This document shows positions 1 to 5,471 of a stretch of DNA of 9,084 bases, piece after piece. Under the pieces are notes generated by a model, which was not told the origin of the DNA, made no database searches, and saw only the letters and a program-made list of their open reading frames with translations. The position numbers were made by a program, and so were the translations under genes. Within the stretch, counting starts at the first letter, position 1, and each line of letters begins with the position of its first letter. This DNA is from CAYVJW01 sp964451885 (GTDB lineage Bacteria; Patescibacteriota; Gracilibacteria; UBA4473), in NCBI GenBank assembly GCA_964451885.1, contig CAYVJW010000067.1, positions 1-9,084 on the forward strand. Reading direction: 5' to 3'.

Positions 1-244
1 TTTGCCAATTTAACAATATCTTTACGACAGAATGTCAAATTGCGGGAGCAGCTGGGTATAAGCTGTTACTGATCAAGGGGAAGGGATGATAGCCGATCTT
101 TTTGAAAAAATTCGCAGAGATCAAAGTATATTACCTTCTGATTATTTAAAAAAAGAAGAATCACTGGATCAACGGATTTGTTATTTTATCGCGGGGATGA
201 CAAATCGGTATGTGGAGAGGGTGTTGGGGGTGGTTGAAAAATAA
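1..244 (+). pseudogene. 3' end of a dGTPase-like (HD-domain dNTP triphosphohydrolase) gene, frame broken
   Basis: The last 52 codons (from an ATG at 86 to the TAA at 242-244) read MIADLFEK, ILPSDYL and RICYFIAGMTNRYVERV. This matches the C-terminal end of the deoxyguanosinetriphosphate triphosphohydrolase-like family, where a conserved 'D/YIAGMTDRY' segment closes the protein. The family cleaves dNTPs to nucleoside and triphosphate in the cytoplasm. Upstream, this frame has stops at 11-13 and 59-61. The expected preceding helix (KLREQL) is in frame 1 at about positions 37-54, a linking stretch (YKLLLIKGKG) is in frame 3 at about 57-86, and the end is in frame 2. Two frame changes are therefore needed, and the linker looks a few residues short for the family. 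Either the gene is decayed or the assembly has indels here. The 5' part and the HD motif lie outside the window. The family call is from recalled consensus. Confidence 0.55.
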
Positions 245-258
245 TTGATAACAACCTT

Positions 259-288
259 CGAAGGCGAGACGTCGCCGTCTCGCCTTCG
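259..288. terminator. 12-bp perfect hairpin between convergent genes
   Basis: CGAAGGCGAGAC at 259-270 pairs perfectly with GTCTCGCCTTCG at 277-288 around a 6-base loop. It lies 14 bases after the stop of the rightward dGTPase remnant and 21 bases after the stop of the leftward hydrolase. The leftward transcript continues into a moderately T-rich stretch; the rightward one does not. It may serve as a terminator or 3'-end stabiliser for both genes. Confidence 0.6.
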
Positions 289-309
289 GCACAGATGAAT
301 GTATGTGAA

Positions 310-1047
310 CTATTTTATCGCTTCCAATACTTTCTGTGTCGTAATGAGGGCAATTTGTTTTTCCTTGGCATTTTTGCGTGTTATTGCCGCTCCTTCTTCT
401 CCGCCAATCGGAGCTACGGCGTCTTCGACTATTGCCGTTTGATATCCTCTTTCTCGAAGGCCTTCCGCAAACGCGTCCACACAAAATCCGCCTGTACAAT
501 ATCCATAAACGGCAAATACTGCTTTTTTAACACCTCCTACCTCGTCAACTACAGCTTGGATGAATTTTTCAGCGTTCGGGTTCGAGAAGGCTGAATAGAC
601 TTCTTTTTCGAAGATTCCGGTAACGCCTTGTCTTACGACTTCTTGGGCAAATTTTTCTTCGTCATAATCCCGGTTGCCTTCTCCCTGGATACTTTCGCCA
701 ATTTGCAGGTGGCCTTTGCTTATGGGGACGAACCTGGTTTTTCCGGTTCGAGTCTCGGGTACTCTGGTCCATCCGGGTTCGCCTTTGACGCAGTGCGGTG
801 GGAAGTCTCCCTTGTTTGTATTAAATTCCCAGGAGTCGAAGGCGTGGCTGTCGACGCTTCCGATTTTTTGTTGAAGAGATTTGGAGAGTGTTTGAAGGTT
901 TTCTGATACTCCTTTGGGGGCTGGAACATAGAGTGCTCCTGCTGGATCTACAAAATCAAACTGGGTATCGGTATCTACACCGATGATTGTGCCTCCGTTA
1001 TTTACAAACTCGCGGAGGTCTGCCGGAAACGATTCAGGTGTTTTCAT
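310..1047 (-). CDS. Nicotinamidase/isochorismatase-family cysteine hydrolase
   Basis: This 245-residue protein carries the isochorismatase-superfamily signature. DTQFDF supplies the likely catalytic Asp27. DSHAF (Asp66, His68) and FPPHCVKG (His85) are the likely metal ligands. FEKEVYSAF supplies Lys148. YGYCTGGFCVDA supplies the nucleophile Cys189 in the usual GxxTxxCV setting. The family hydrolyses amides or vinyl ethers through an Asp-Lys-Cys triad. The FPPH motif favours a nicotinamidase, which makes nicotinic acid for NAD salvage, but the substrate is not settled. The third metal ligand, His57 in PncA, appears replaced by a non-His residue, with Glu74 nearby. At 245 residues it is longer than usual (roughly 180-215), with extra sequence between His85 and Lys148. 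The ATG at 1047 is the first in-frame start after a stop at 1060-1062. It has no Shine-Dalgarno, and an inverted repeat spans it. The protein should be cytoplasmic and the gene is probably monocistronic. Confidence 0.85.
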   Translation of the reverse strand: MKTPESFPADLREFVNNGGTIIGVDTDTQFDFVDPAGALYVPAPKGVSENLQTLSKSLQQKIGSVDSHAFDSWEFNTNKGDFPPHCVKGEPGWTRVPETRTGKTRFVPISKGHLQIGESIQGEGNRDYDEEKFAQEVVRQGVTGIFEKEVYSAFSNPNAEKFIQAVVDEVGGVKKAVFAVYGYCTGGFCVDAFAEGLRERGYQTAIVEDAVAPIGGEEGAAITRKNAKEKQIALITTQKVLEAIK

Positions 1048-1080
1048 GGGATAAGGGGGTTAGGTAATTTGAAAACACCT
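1036..1080 (-). promoter_or_regulatory. 11-bp inverted repeat enclosing the start codon of the hydrolase gene
   Basis: AGGTGTTTTCA at 1036-1046 is the exact reverse complement of TGAAAACACCT at 1070-1080. On the leftward mRNA the 5' arm sits in the leader. The 3' arm contains the U and G of the AUG plus codons 2-4, leaving a C-rich loop of 23 bases. The hairpin could hide the start codon, or the DNA repeat could be an operator at the transcription start. The function is inferred. Confidence 0.5.
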
Positions 1081-1082
1081 TG

Positions 1083-1110
1083 ATAATATATTTCGGCAGC
1101 GTATGTTAAA
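1083..1110 (-). promoter_or_regulatory. Candidate sigma70-type promoter for the cysteine hydrolase
   Basis: On the minus strand TTTAAC (1110-1105) is followed after 16 bases by TATTAT (1088-1083). The -10 box matches 5 of 6 consensus bases and the -35 box only 3 of 6. Transcription would start near 1076, inside the outer arm of the inverted repeat that spans the start codon, giving a leader of about 30 bases. Confidence 0.4.
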
Positions 1111-1168
1111 TAGTAGCTATGGCGGTAGTTTTATTTTGTGATAACCAGCTTATGAACTACATTAAATA

Positions 1169-1224
1169 ATGATGACGAATATTTTTAGTCATCATGAAAT
1201 TGACGATATATTTTCGTCGTCAAT
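1169..1224. repeat. Two related palindromes in tandem
   Basis: ATGATGAC (1169-1176) pairs with GTCATCAT (1188-1195). Three bases later ATTGACGA (1199-1206) pairs with TCGTCAAT (1217-1224). The cores at 1173-1194 and 1201-1222 are both 22 bases long, agree at 16 of 22 positions and start 28 bp apart, so they are a direct repeat of one palindromic element. This looks like paired operator sites upstream of the cysteine hydrolase. The second could also act as a back-up terminator stem for the leftward small-protein gene. Confidence 0.5.
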
Positions 1225-1266
1225 AAAAAAATCCGGAGGAGCGGCACAAGGCACACCCCTCCTCGG
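1225..1266 (-). terminator. Rho-independent terminator of the small membrane-protein gene
   Basis: Read leftward, GAGGAG (1264-1259) pairs with CTCCTC (1241-1236), with further GC and wobble pairs inside. After four more bases a run of seven T follows (1231-1225). It begins 15 bases beyond the stop codon at 1281 and fits the intrinsic terminator layout. Confidence 0.65.
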
Positions 1267-1280
1267 TAATAATAAAACCC

Positions 1281-1589
1281 TCAACTGCCGCCTTCGCGGC
1301 GTTTTTCGGGTATTCCTTTCCACTGCCTCCAGTCGCAGTCCATGCCTCCTTCATAATGAGTTCTTCCTTTGAACTGAAGGCAGGGCATTTCACCGAATTC
1401 GATAATGCGATATGTTTCCCCGTCTCCGCTTTTTTCCCAGATGACACGTACGATGGCCGACATTTCGGCTTTCTCTCGGGCAAACCTTGCAGAATTCTCC
1501 TGGAAATCCATGTAGAGGAAAGGAGTCGCTGATACCAAACCCACACTGATTATCGCTATAGTCCACTCAAGCCCACTGCGCTTACGCAT
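1281..1589 (-). CDS. Small single-pass membrane-anchored protein, function unknown
   Basis: This 102-residue protein has a short basic N-terminus (MRKRSGLEW) and one hydrophobic segment at about residues 9-27. It behaves like a signal anchor with a soluble tail of about 75 residues on the outer face. The tail carries only two cysteines, Cys70 in GEMPCLQF and Cys85 in GGMDCDW, which could form a disulphide; the C-terminus is basic (KRREGG). I do not recognise a named family. The ATG at 1589 is preceded on the minus strand by AGGAGGTGGAAAA, a very good ribosome binding site. A near-consensus promoter lies at 1639-1667 and a terminator at 1225-1266, so it is probably transcribed alone. An overlapping reading in another frame (to 1220) lacks these signals and was discarded. 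The gene is well supported; its role is not. Confidence 0.75.
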   Translation of the reverse strand: MRKRSGLEWTIAIISVGLVSATPFLYMDFQENSARFAREKAEMSAIVRVIWEKSGDGETYRIIEFGEMPCLQFKGRTHYEGGMDCDWRQWKGIPEKRREGGS

Positions 1590-1638
1590 TTTTCCACCTC
1601 CTGTTTAAGCTTGAGATTGATCCAGTGAAGTTATTGTG

Positions 1639-1667
1639 TGTATATTAAAGTATGAGCGCGGTGTCAA
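1639..1667 (-). promoter_or_regulatory. Near-consensus sigma70 promoter for the small membrane protein
   Basis: On the minus strand a perfect -35 box TTGACA (1667-1662) is followed by exactly 17 bases and then TATACA (1644-1639), which matches 5 of 6 positions of the -10 consensus. Transcription would start near 1632, leaving a leader of about 43 bases that contains the AGGAGG site. Confidence 0.75.
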
Positions 1668-1678
1668 TTTTATTAGAG

Positions 1679-1690
1679 GTAAGTACTTAC
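1679..1690. promoter_or_regulatory. 12-bp perfect palindrome just upstream of the -35 box
   Basis: GTAAGTACTTAC is its own reverse complement. It lies 11 bases upstream of the -35 box of the leftward promoter at 1639-1667, a position suited to a transcription-factor dimer. No factor can be named from the sequence. Confidence 0.4.
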
Positions 1691-1725
1691 TATCAGAGAT
1701 TGATTTTGCAATTTAGAAGAAAGTT

Positions 1726-1751
1726 GGTGCCGGCAAACAAGTGCCGGCACC
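1726..1751 (-). terminator. 10-bp GC-rich hairpin after the metallo-hydrolase gene
   Basis: GGTGCCGGCA (1726-1735) pairs perfectly with TGCCGGCACC (1742-1751) around a 6-base loop. It lies about 95 bases beyond the stop of the leftward metallo-beta-lactamase-fold gene and is followed on that strand by a pyrimidine-rich stretch (AACTTTCTTCT) rather than a clean T run. It is a probable weak terminator. GGCAAACAA (1732-1740) can instead pair with TTGTTTGCC (1759-1767), so two exclusive folds exist. Confidence 0.45.
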
Positions 1752-1845
1752 ATAAGTGTTGTTTGCCTTGGAAACAAACATTGAGGGTGCTTTTTAGGCC
1801 GGGAACAGTGTTTAGGTTAACGTTAATTTGGCACGAATTTCATTA

Positions 1846-2910
1846 CTACGATCGCAAGTGAGCTTCCAGAACATCTATCACCATTCCGTCATGGCACATG
1901 TGGATGTCGTCGGGAGTAAAGGTTGGTTTGTCGAGTTTTTGCTCTTCCATGAATTTTTCATCACCGACATAGTGCTCATACGCAGCATTAACTTCGTCCC
2001 GGATTTCACCATCAATCCTTTGATCCGAACTACTGGTGTCATGATGGGTCAGATCCAACGATTTTACCCTTCCAGCTAAGGCCTCACGAATGACGCCCAT
2101 ACCAACACCGTGCCCCCAACCAGCCGTAAGGGCTACCGCTTGGGCGCGTGTATATGCACAGTCAGAGATGAGTACATCAGCTTCCCAAAAGTGCGCTTTT
2201 ATTTCCCCCGAAGGAGCAGAGCGAGCTTCGTGATCCGAGCAGAACACGCCCACTGCCCCGGTTTCTCGATCCTCCAGTCGAGGACTTAGGCAGTTCGCAT
2301 TCGAATGACTGGTTTTCTTCATTCGGACAACCATACATTCATTAAGGTTTACCACCTTCTTACTGAGTCTGATCTGACCTACTTCCTCAGCATCTTGAAG
2401 CCGGCCCAGATCCATCAGATGAAATCCCCCTTCCGGGTGAATGATAAAAACCTGGGATGGATAGTGGGTCAGAGTGGTAAATTTTAACCGATGGTTTAGC
2501 AGTCCTTGTTCGATTGGCCATGTATCACCGTCGAACTGTCCCAGAACTACATCTTTGTGAGATCTACCGCTCGGAGGTTTTGATCCGTAGAAATGAGTTC
2601 TTGTCTCAAAAGGCACATTGTAAGACAAGGGATAGGTCAGCGTTCCTTCGATGTGATCCTTGTGCGGATGAGTGTTCAGCACATGGATGACTTTAATTTT
2701 ACCCTCAACAATATCAGGCATATAAGCCTTGATCGCATGGGCAAAACCGGTGCCGGCATCCAGGAAAAACAGCTCTCCGGGCGGAAGTTTGTCTGAGAGG
2801 ACTTCCACACAAGTCGTTAGTCCTCCGTATTTGATGTGATCAGGACCTGAAACACCCTGAGTACCGCGGGTACCATGCATTACCAGTTTGAAGAAAGATT
2901 GCTCGTTCAT
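1846..2910 (-). CDS. Metallo-beta-lactamase-fold hydrolase (PhnP/phosphodiesterase-like type)
   Basis: This 354-residue protein opens with HGTRGTQGVSGPD, then YGGLTTCVEV and FFLDAGTG (Asp51), the usual first strands of this fold. It then shows the zinc motif THPHKDHIEG (His81, His83, Asp85, His86). Later hallmarks are a SDH segment near 226, the bridging Asp250 in LISDCAYT, GWGHG near 264-268 and the last ligand in LTHHDTSSSD (His289/290). The GWGH and HHD pattern recalls members related to cyclic-nucleotide phosphodiesterases and PhnP, so phosphodiester cleavage is the best guess; the substrate is unknown. No signal peptide is seen, so it is probably cytoplasmic. The ATG at 2910 follows AGGAGG with 8 bases between, a strong start. 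It is G+C-richer than the flanking transporter genes. A weak promoter candidate lies at 3060-3087. The fold is secure; the reaction is inferred. Confidence 0.85.
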   Translation of the reverse strand: MNEQSFFKLVMHGTRGTQGVSGPDHIKYGGLTTCVEVLSDKLPPGELFFLDAGTGFAHAIKAYMPDIVEGKIKVIHVLNTHPHKDHIEGTLTYPLSYNVPFETRTHFYGSKPPSGRSHKDVVLGQFDGDTWPIEQGLLNHRLKFTTLTHYPSQVFIIHPEGGFHLMDLGRLQDAEEVGQIRLSKKVVNLNECMVVRMKKTSHSNANCLSPRLEDRETGAVGVFCSDHEARSAPSGEIKAHFWEADVLISDCAYTRAQAVALTAGWGHGVGMGVIREALAGRVKSLDLTHHDTSSSDQRIDGEIRDEVNAAYEHYVGDEKFMEEQKLDKPTFTPDDIHMCHDGMVIDVLEAHLRS

Positions 2911-3059
2911 GTCATTTGCCTCCTTCTGTTTCCGGGGTTATTGAAACACGTCTCGGTTCGTTTCCAAGGTCGCAGTTACGTCGCCTACTTTTATGATTAG
3001 TGGCTCTTGTAAACTGCAAAATTAATCTCGTGTTATGTAAAAGAACGTAGTCGAGTATG

Positions 3060-3087
3060 CTTATAGCTAATTTAAATTGAAGATCAA
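3060..3087 (-). promoter_or_regulatory. Weak candidate promoter for the metallo-hydrolase
   Basis: On the minus strand TTGATC (3087-3082) and TATAAG (3065-3060) are 16 bases apart. The resulting leader would be about 140 bases. Its -35 box lies only 6 bases from the -35 box of the divergent transporter promoter, so the two could share control. Confidence 0.3.
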
Positions 3088-3093
3088 TCGATT

Positions 3094-3122
3094 TTGCTTT
3101 TCTTAATCATTTATGGTATAAT
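3094..3122 (+). promoter_or_regulatory. Extended -10 promoter of the transporter operon
   Basis: TATAAT at 3117-3122 is a perfect -10 box preceded by TGG, the extended -10 signature. A poor -35 box TTGCTT (3094-3099) sits 17 bases upstream. Transcription would start near 3129, only about 17 bases before the ATG at 3146. The leader is therefore very short and has no Shine-Dalgarno. Confidence 0.65.
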
Positions 3123-3145
3123 AAAAAAATTATAATTGCGTAAAA

Positions 3146-4714
3146 ATGAAAAAATACATCATCACCTTATCCGTACTTATTATCAGCATTGTGGGATACT
3201 TTTATTTTAAAGCTCCTGCAGAGGTGAAATATGATTTTTTTGTAGCGGAAAAATCTGACCTTGTTCAGGAGGTGAGCGTTAGGGGGCAGGTGAAGCCTTT
3301 GAGGTCTGTTGACTTGGCTTTTGAAGTGACTGGGAAGACTACGGGGGTTTATGTGAATGTAGGGGACAAAGTCAAAAAGGGACAGAAATTGATAGAAGTA
3401 AGTAATGATGAGCTAATCGCAGAACTTCTTGAACAACAGGCAATACTTGAGGCTAAAAATGCAAAACTTGCGGAAGTAAGGAAAGGGCCACGCATCGAGG
3501 AAATTGATGTCCAGAAGACGAAAATTCAAAAATCGATTACCGGTTTAAAAGATACTGAAAACATTCTTATAGACCGTTTAAATGAGGCATACACCGAAGC
3601 CGAATATGCTATTTATGATAAGAGTGATTCGCTTTTTAACAGCCCCCGGACAAAAAGTCCAAGGCTTTCTTTTGCTGGCACTGATTCAAAATTAAGATCG
3701 AATGTAAACAACGAACGTTTTTTTGTCGGGCAAATGCTTGAAGCATGGAAGAAGAAATTGGATGAATTTTTCCCCGGAGAAGATCTTGTGCCTCTTATTT
3801 CTGAAACTCAAGATAACCTGAAACAAGTGAAATCTTTTTTGGATAAACTTTCTTTGATAATTACTGCCCTTAATTCAAGTAGCAGTTTATCCCAATCGTC
3901 TATTGATACCTGGAAAAATGATATTGCCACGGCTCGTTCGGGTATTAACATAGTAATTTCAAATATTTCCTCAACTGAGGAAAAGTGGAATACCGGCAAA
4001 TCCCTTTTTCAGCTGGAAAGAAAAGAGCTTGATCTAATCCAGTCCGGTTCTACTTCAGAGCAAATCATGTTTTATGAAGCGGAAGTAAAATCTGCTGAGG
4101 CCCGCATAAGAAATATTAATGCCCGTTTGGCCAAAACCATTCTTTATTCTCCGATAAATGGTGTGATCACAATGCAGGACGCTAAAGAAGGCGAGGTGGT
4201 TTCTATTGTGTATATAGAGACTCCTCTGGTGTCAATTAACAGCGAAAACTATGAAATCGAGGCAAATATTCCTGAAATTGATATCGCAAAAGTAAAAGTT
4301 AAGGATTCGGTGAAAATAACTTTTGACGCTTCGGATGAAGAATTCTTTGAAGGGGATATTACTTCTATCGATCCGGCAGAGACAATGATACAGGGAGTGG
4401 TTTATTATAAAGCTAAAATAAAATTCGACCTTGAAGCAATTTCTATAATCGTTCGCCCCGGAATGTCTGCCGATATCGATATCCTTACCGATCGGCGGGA
4501 ACAAGTATTATCAGTTCCCCAACGAATAATTCTCTCTGAAAACGGCGATAAATACCTTCGGATTTTAGAGGCAATTCCCCTTCCGGATGGAAAAACAGCC
4601 AAGCAAACTAAAAAGGTAAGGGTGAAAACCGGGCTTAAGGGGACGAATGGGAGGGTGGAGATAATTGAGGGATTAAAAGTAGGAGATAAGGTTGTTATTT
4701 CTAGTAATAATTAA
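3146..4714 (+). CDS. Membrane-fusion (periplasmic adaptor-like) protein of an ABC exporter, MacA/YknX type
   Basis: This 522-residue protein begins with an uncleaved signal-anchor helix (about residues 4-20). Next comes the first half of a biotinyl-lipoyl-like domain (about 37-87, including VTGKTTGVYVNVGDKVKKGQ). A very long helical hairpin fills about 88-330, and the second lipoyl half follows with LYSPINGVI and AKEGEVVS (about 333-353). A beta-barrel (about 365-445, ending RPGMSADI) and a membrane-proximal domain (about 455-520, TGL, GLKVGDKVV) close it. Such adaptors bind MacB-like permeases and extend the export path outside the membrane. The 240-residue hairpin is much longer than in typical MacA and contains an NSPR-Ser/Pro-rich segment near 165-175. 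I associate this long form with Patescibacteria, from memory. The ATG at 3146 has no Shine-Dalgarno. It is the first gene of the operon; the ATPase starts 7 bases after its stop. Confidence 0.85.
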   Translation: MKKYIITLSVLIISIVGYFYFKAPAEVKYDFFVAEKSDLVQEVSVRGQVKPLRSVDLAFEVTGKTTGVYVNVGDKVKKGQKLIEVSNDELIAELLEQQAILEAKNAKLAEVRKGPRIEEIDVQKTKIQKSITGLKDTENILIDRLNEAYTEAEYAIYDKSDSLFNSPRTKSPRLSFAGTDSKLRSNVNNERFFVGQMLEAWKKKLDEFFPGEDLVPLISETQDNLKQVKSFLDKLSLIITALNSSSSLSQSSIDTWKNDIATARSGINIVISNISSTEEKWNTGKSLFQLERKELDLIQSGSTSEQIMFYEAEVKSAEARIRNINARLAKTILYSPINGVITMQDAKEGEVVSIVYIETPLVSINSENYEIEANIPEIDIAKVKVKDSVKITFDASDEEFFEGDITSIDPAETMIQGVVYYKAKIKFDLEAISIIVRPGMSADIDILTDRREQVLSVPQRIILSENGDKYLRILEAIPLPDGKTAKQTKKVRVKTGLKGTNGRVEIIEGLKVGDKVVISSNN

Positions 4715-4721
4715 TTTTCTT

Positions 4722-5429
4722 ATGTCTCTTATTCATCTACAAAAAATCAACAAGACTTACTTCACCGGAGATGTTCCAACTCCGGTGTTGCACAATATAT
4801 CTTTAGAAATCGAAGCAGGAGAATTCGTTTCTATTATGGGACCTTCTGGGGCGGGAAAATCTACGCTTTTGCATATTCTTGGATTTTTGGATGCGCAAAC
4901 ATCTGGGACTTATCAATTTCATGACAAAAAAATGGATGACTATTCTGAAACAGAAAGAGCTCGTGTAAGAAATGAAAAGATGGGTTTTATATTTCAGTCG
5001 TTTAATCTTCTTCCCCGTACTTCTGTACTGGAAAATGTAAAATTGCCGATGTCTTATTCCCGTGTAAAAACCAATGAATGGGAATCCCGCGCTCTAGAAG
5101 CTATAGAATCAGTGGGGCTTTCCCACCGCCTGGACCATGAGCCTTCCCAGCTGTCAGGAGGGGAAAGGCAGCGCGTAGCTATTGCTCGAGCACTAATAAA
5201 TACCCCGTCCGTTATTTTTGCGGATGAGCCGACGGGAAATCTTGATACTCATTCAGGAGACAATATCCTGCATATTCTGCAGAAGTTAAACCATGAGGGA
5301 CATACAATCATCTTGATTACGCACGAAAGCTATATTGCAGAGCATGCGAAAAGGGTTATTCATATCGTGGACGGAAAAGTAGACCGGGATACAAGGATAG
5401 GTAATCGTAAGGTGAAACATAGAATTTAG
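4722..5429 (+). CDS. ABC transporter ATP-binding protein, MacB/LolD type
   Basis: This 235-residue ATPase has every catalytic motif: Walker A GPSGAGKST (residues 40-48), Q-loop Gln92 in IFQSFNLLPR, signature LSGGERQRVAIARAL (from 144), Walker B VIFADEPTGNLD with Glu169, and the H-loop ITHE (His201). The NLLPRTSVLENV stretch and TGNLD are typical of the LolD/MacB/FtsE branch, whose ATPases pair with MacB/FtsX-like permeases and drive shape changes rather than classic transport. It acts as a cytoplasmic dimer under the permease encoded next. I chose the ATG at 4722, seven bases after the adaptor stop. The alternative TTG at 4692 would add ten residues (MLFLVIINFL) that overlap the adaptor gene and are not part of the family. 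No Shine-Dalgarno precedes the ATG. Confidence 0.93.
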   Translation: MSLIHLQKINKTYFTGDVPTPVLHNISLEIEAGEFVSIMGPSGAGKSTLLHILGFLDAQTSGTYQFHDKKMDDYSETERARVRNEKMGFIFQSFNLLPRTSVLENVKLPMSYSRVKTNEWESRALEAIESVGLSHRLDHEPSQLSGGERQRVAIARALINTPSVIFADEPTGNLDTHSGDNILHILQKLNHEGHTIILITHESYIAEHAKRVIHIVDGKVDRDTRIGNRKVKHRI

Positions 5430-5471
5430 AGCTTAGAAAATTAATCTTAATTCGTAATTGATAATTAATTA

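Noticed and set aside
1287..1306. Plus-strand terminator GCCGC/GCGGC followed by TTTTT
   Set aside because: It lies inside the coding end of the leftward small membrane protein, and no rightward gene ends nearby.
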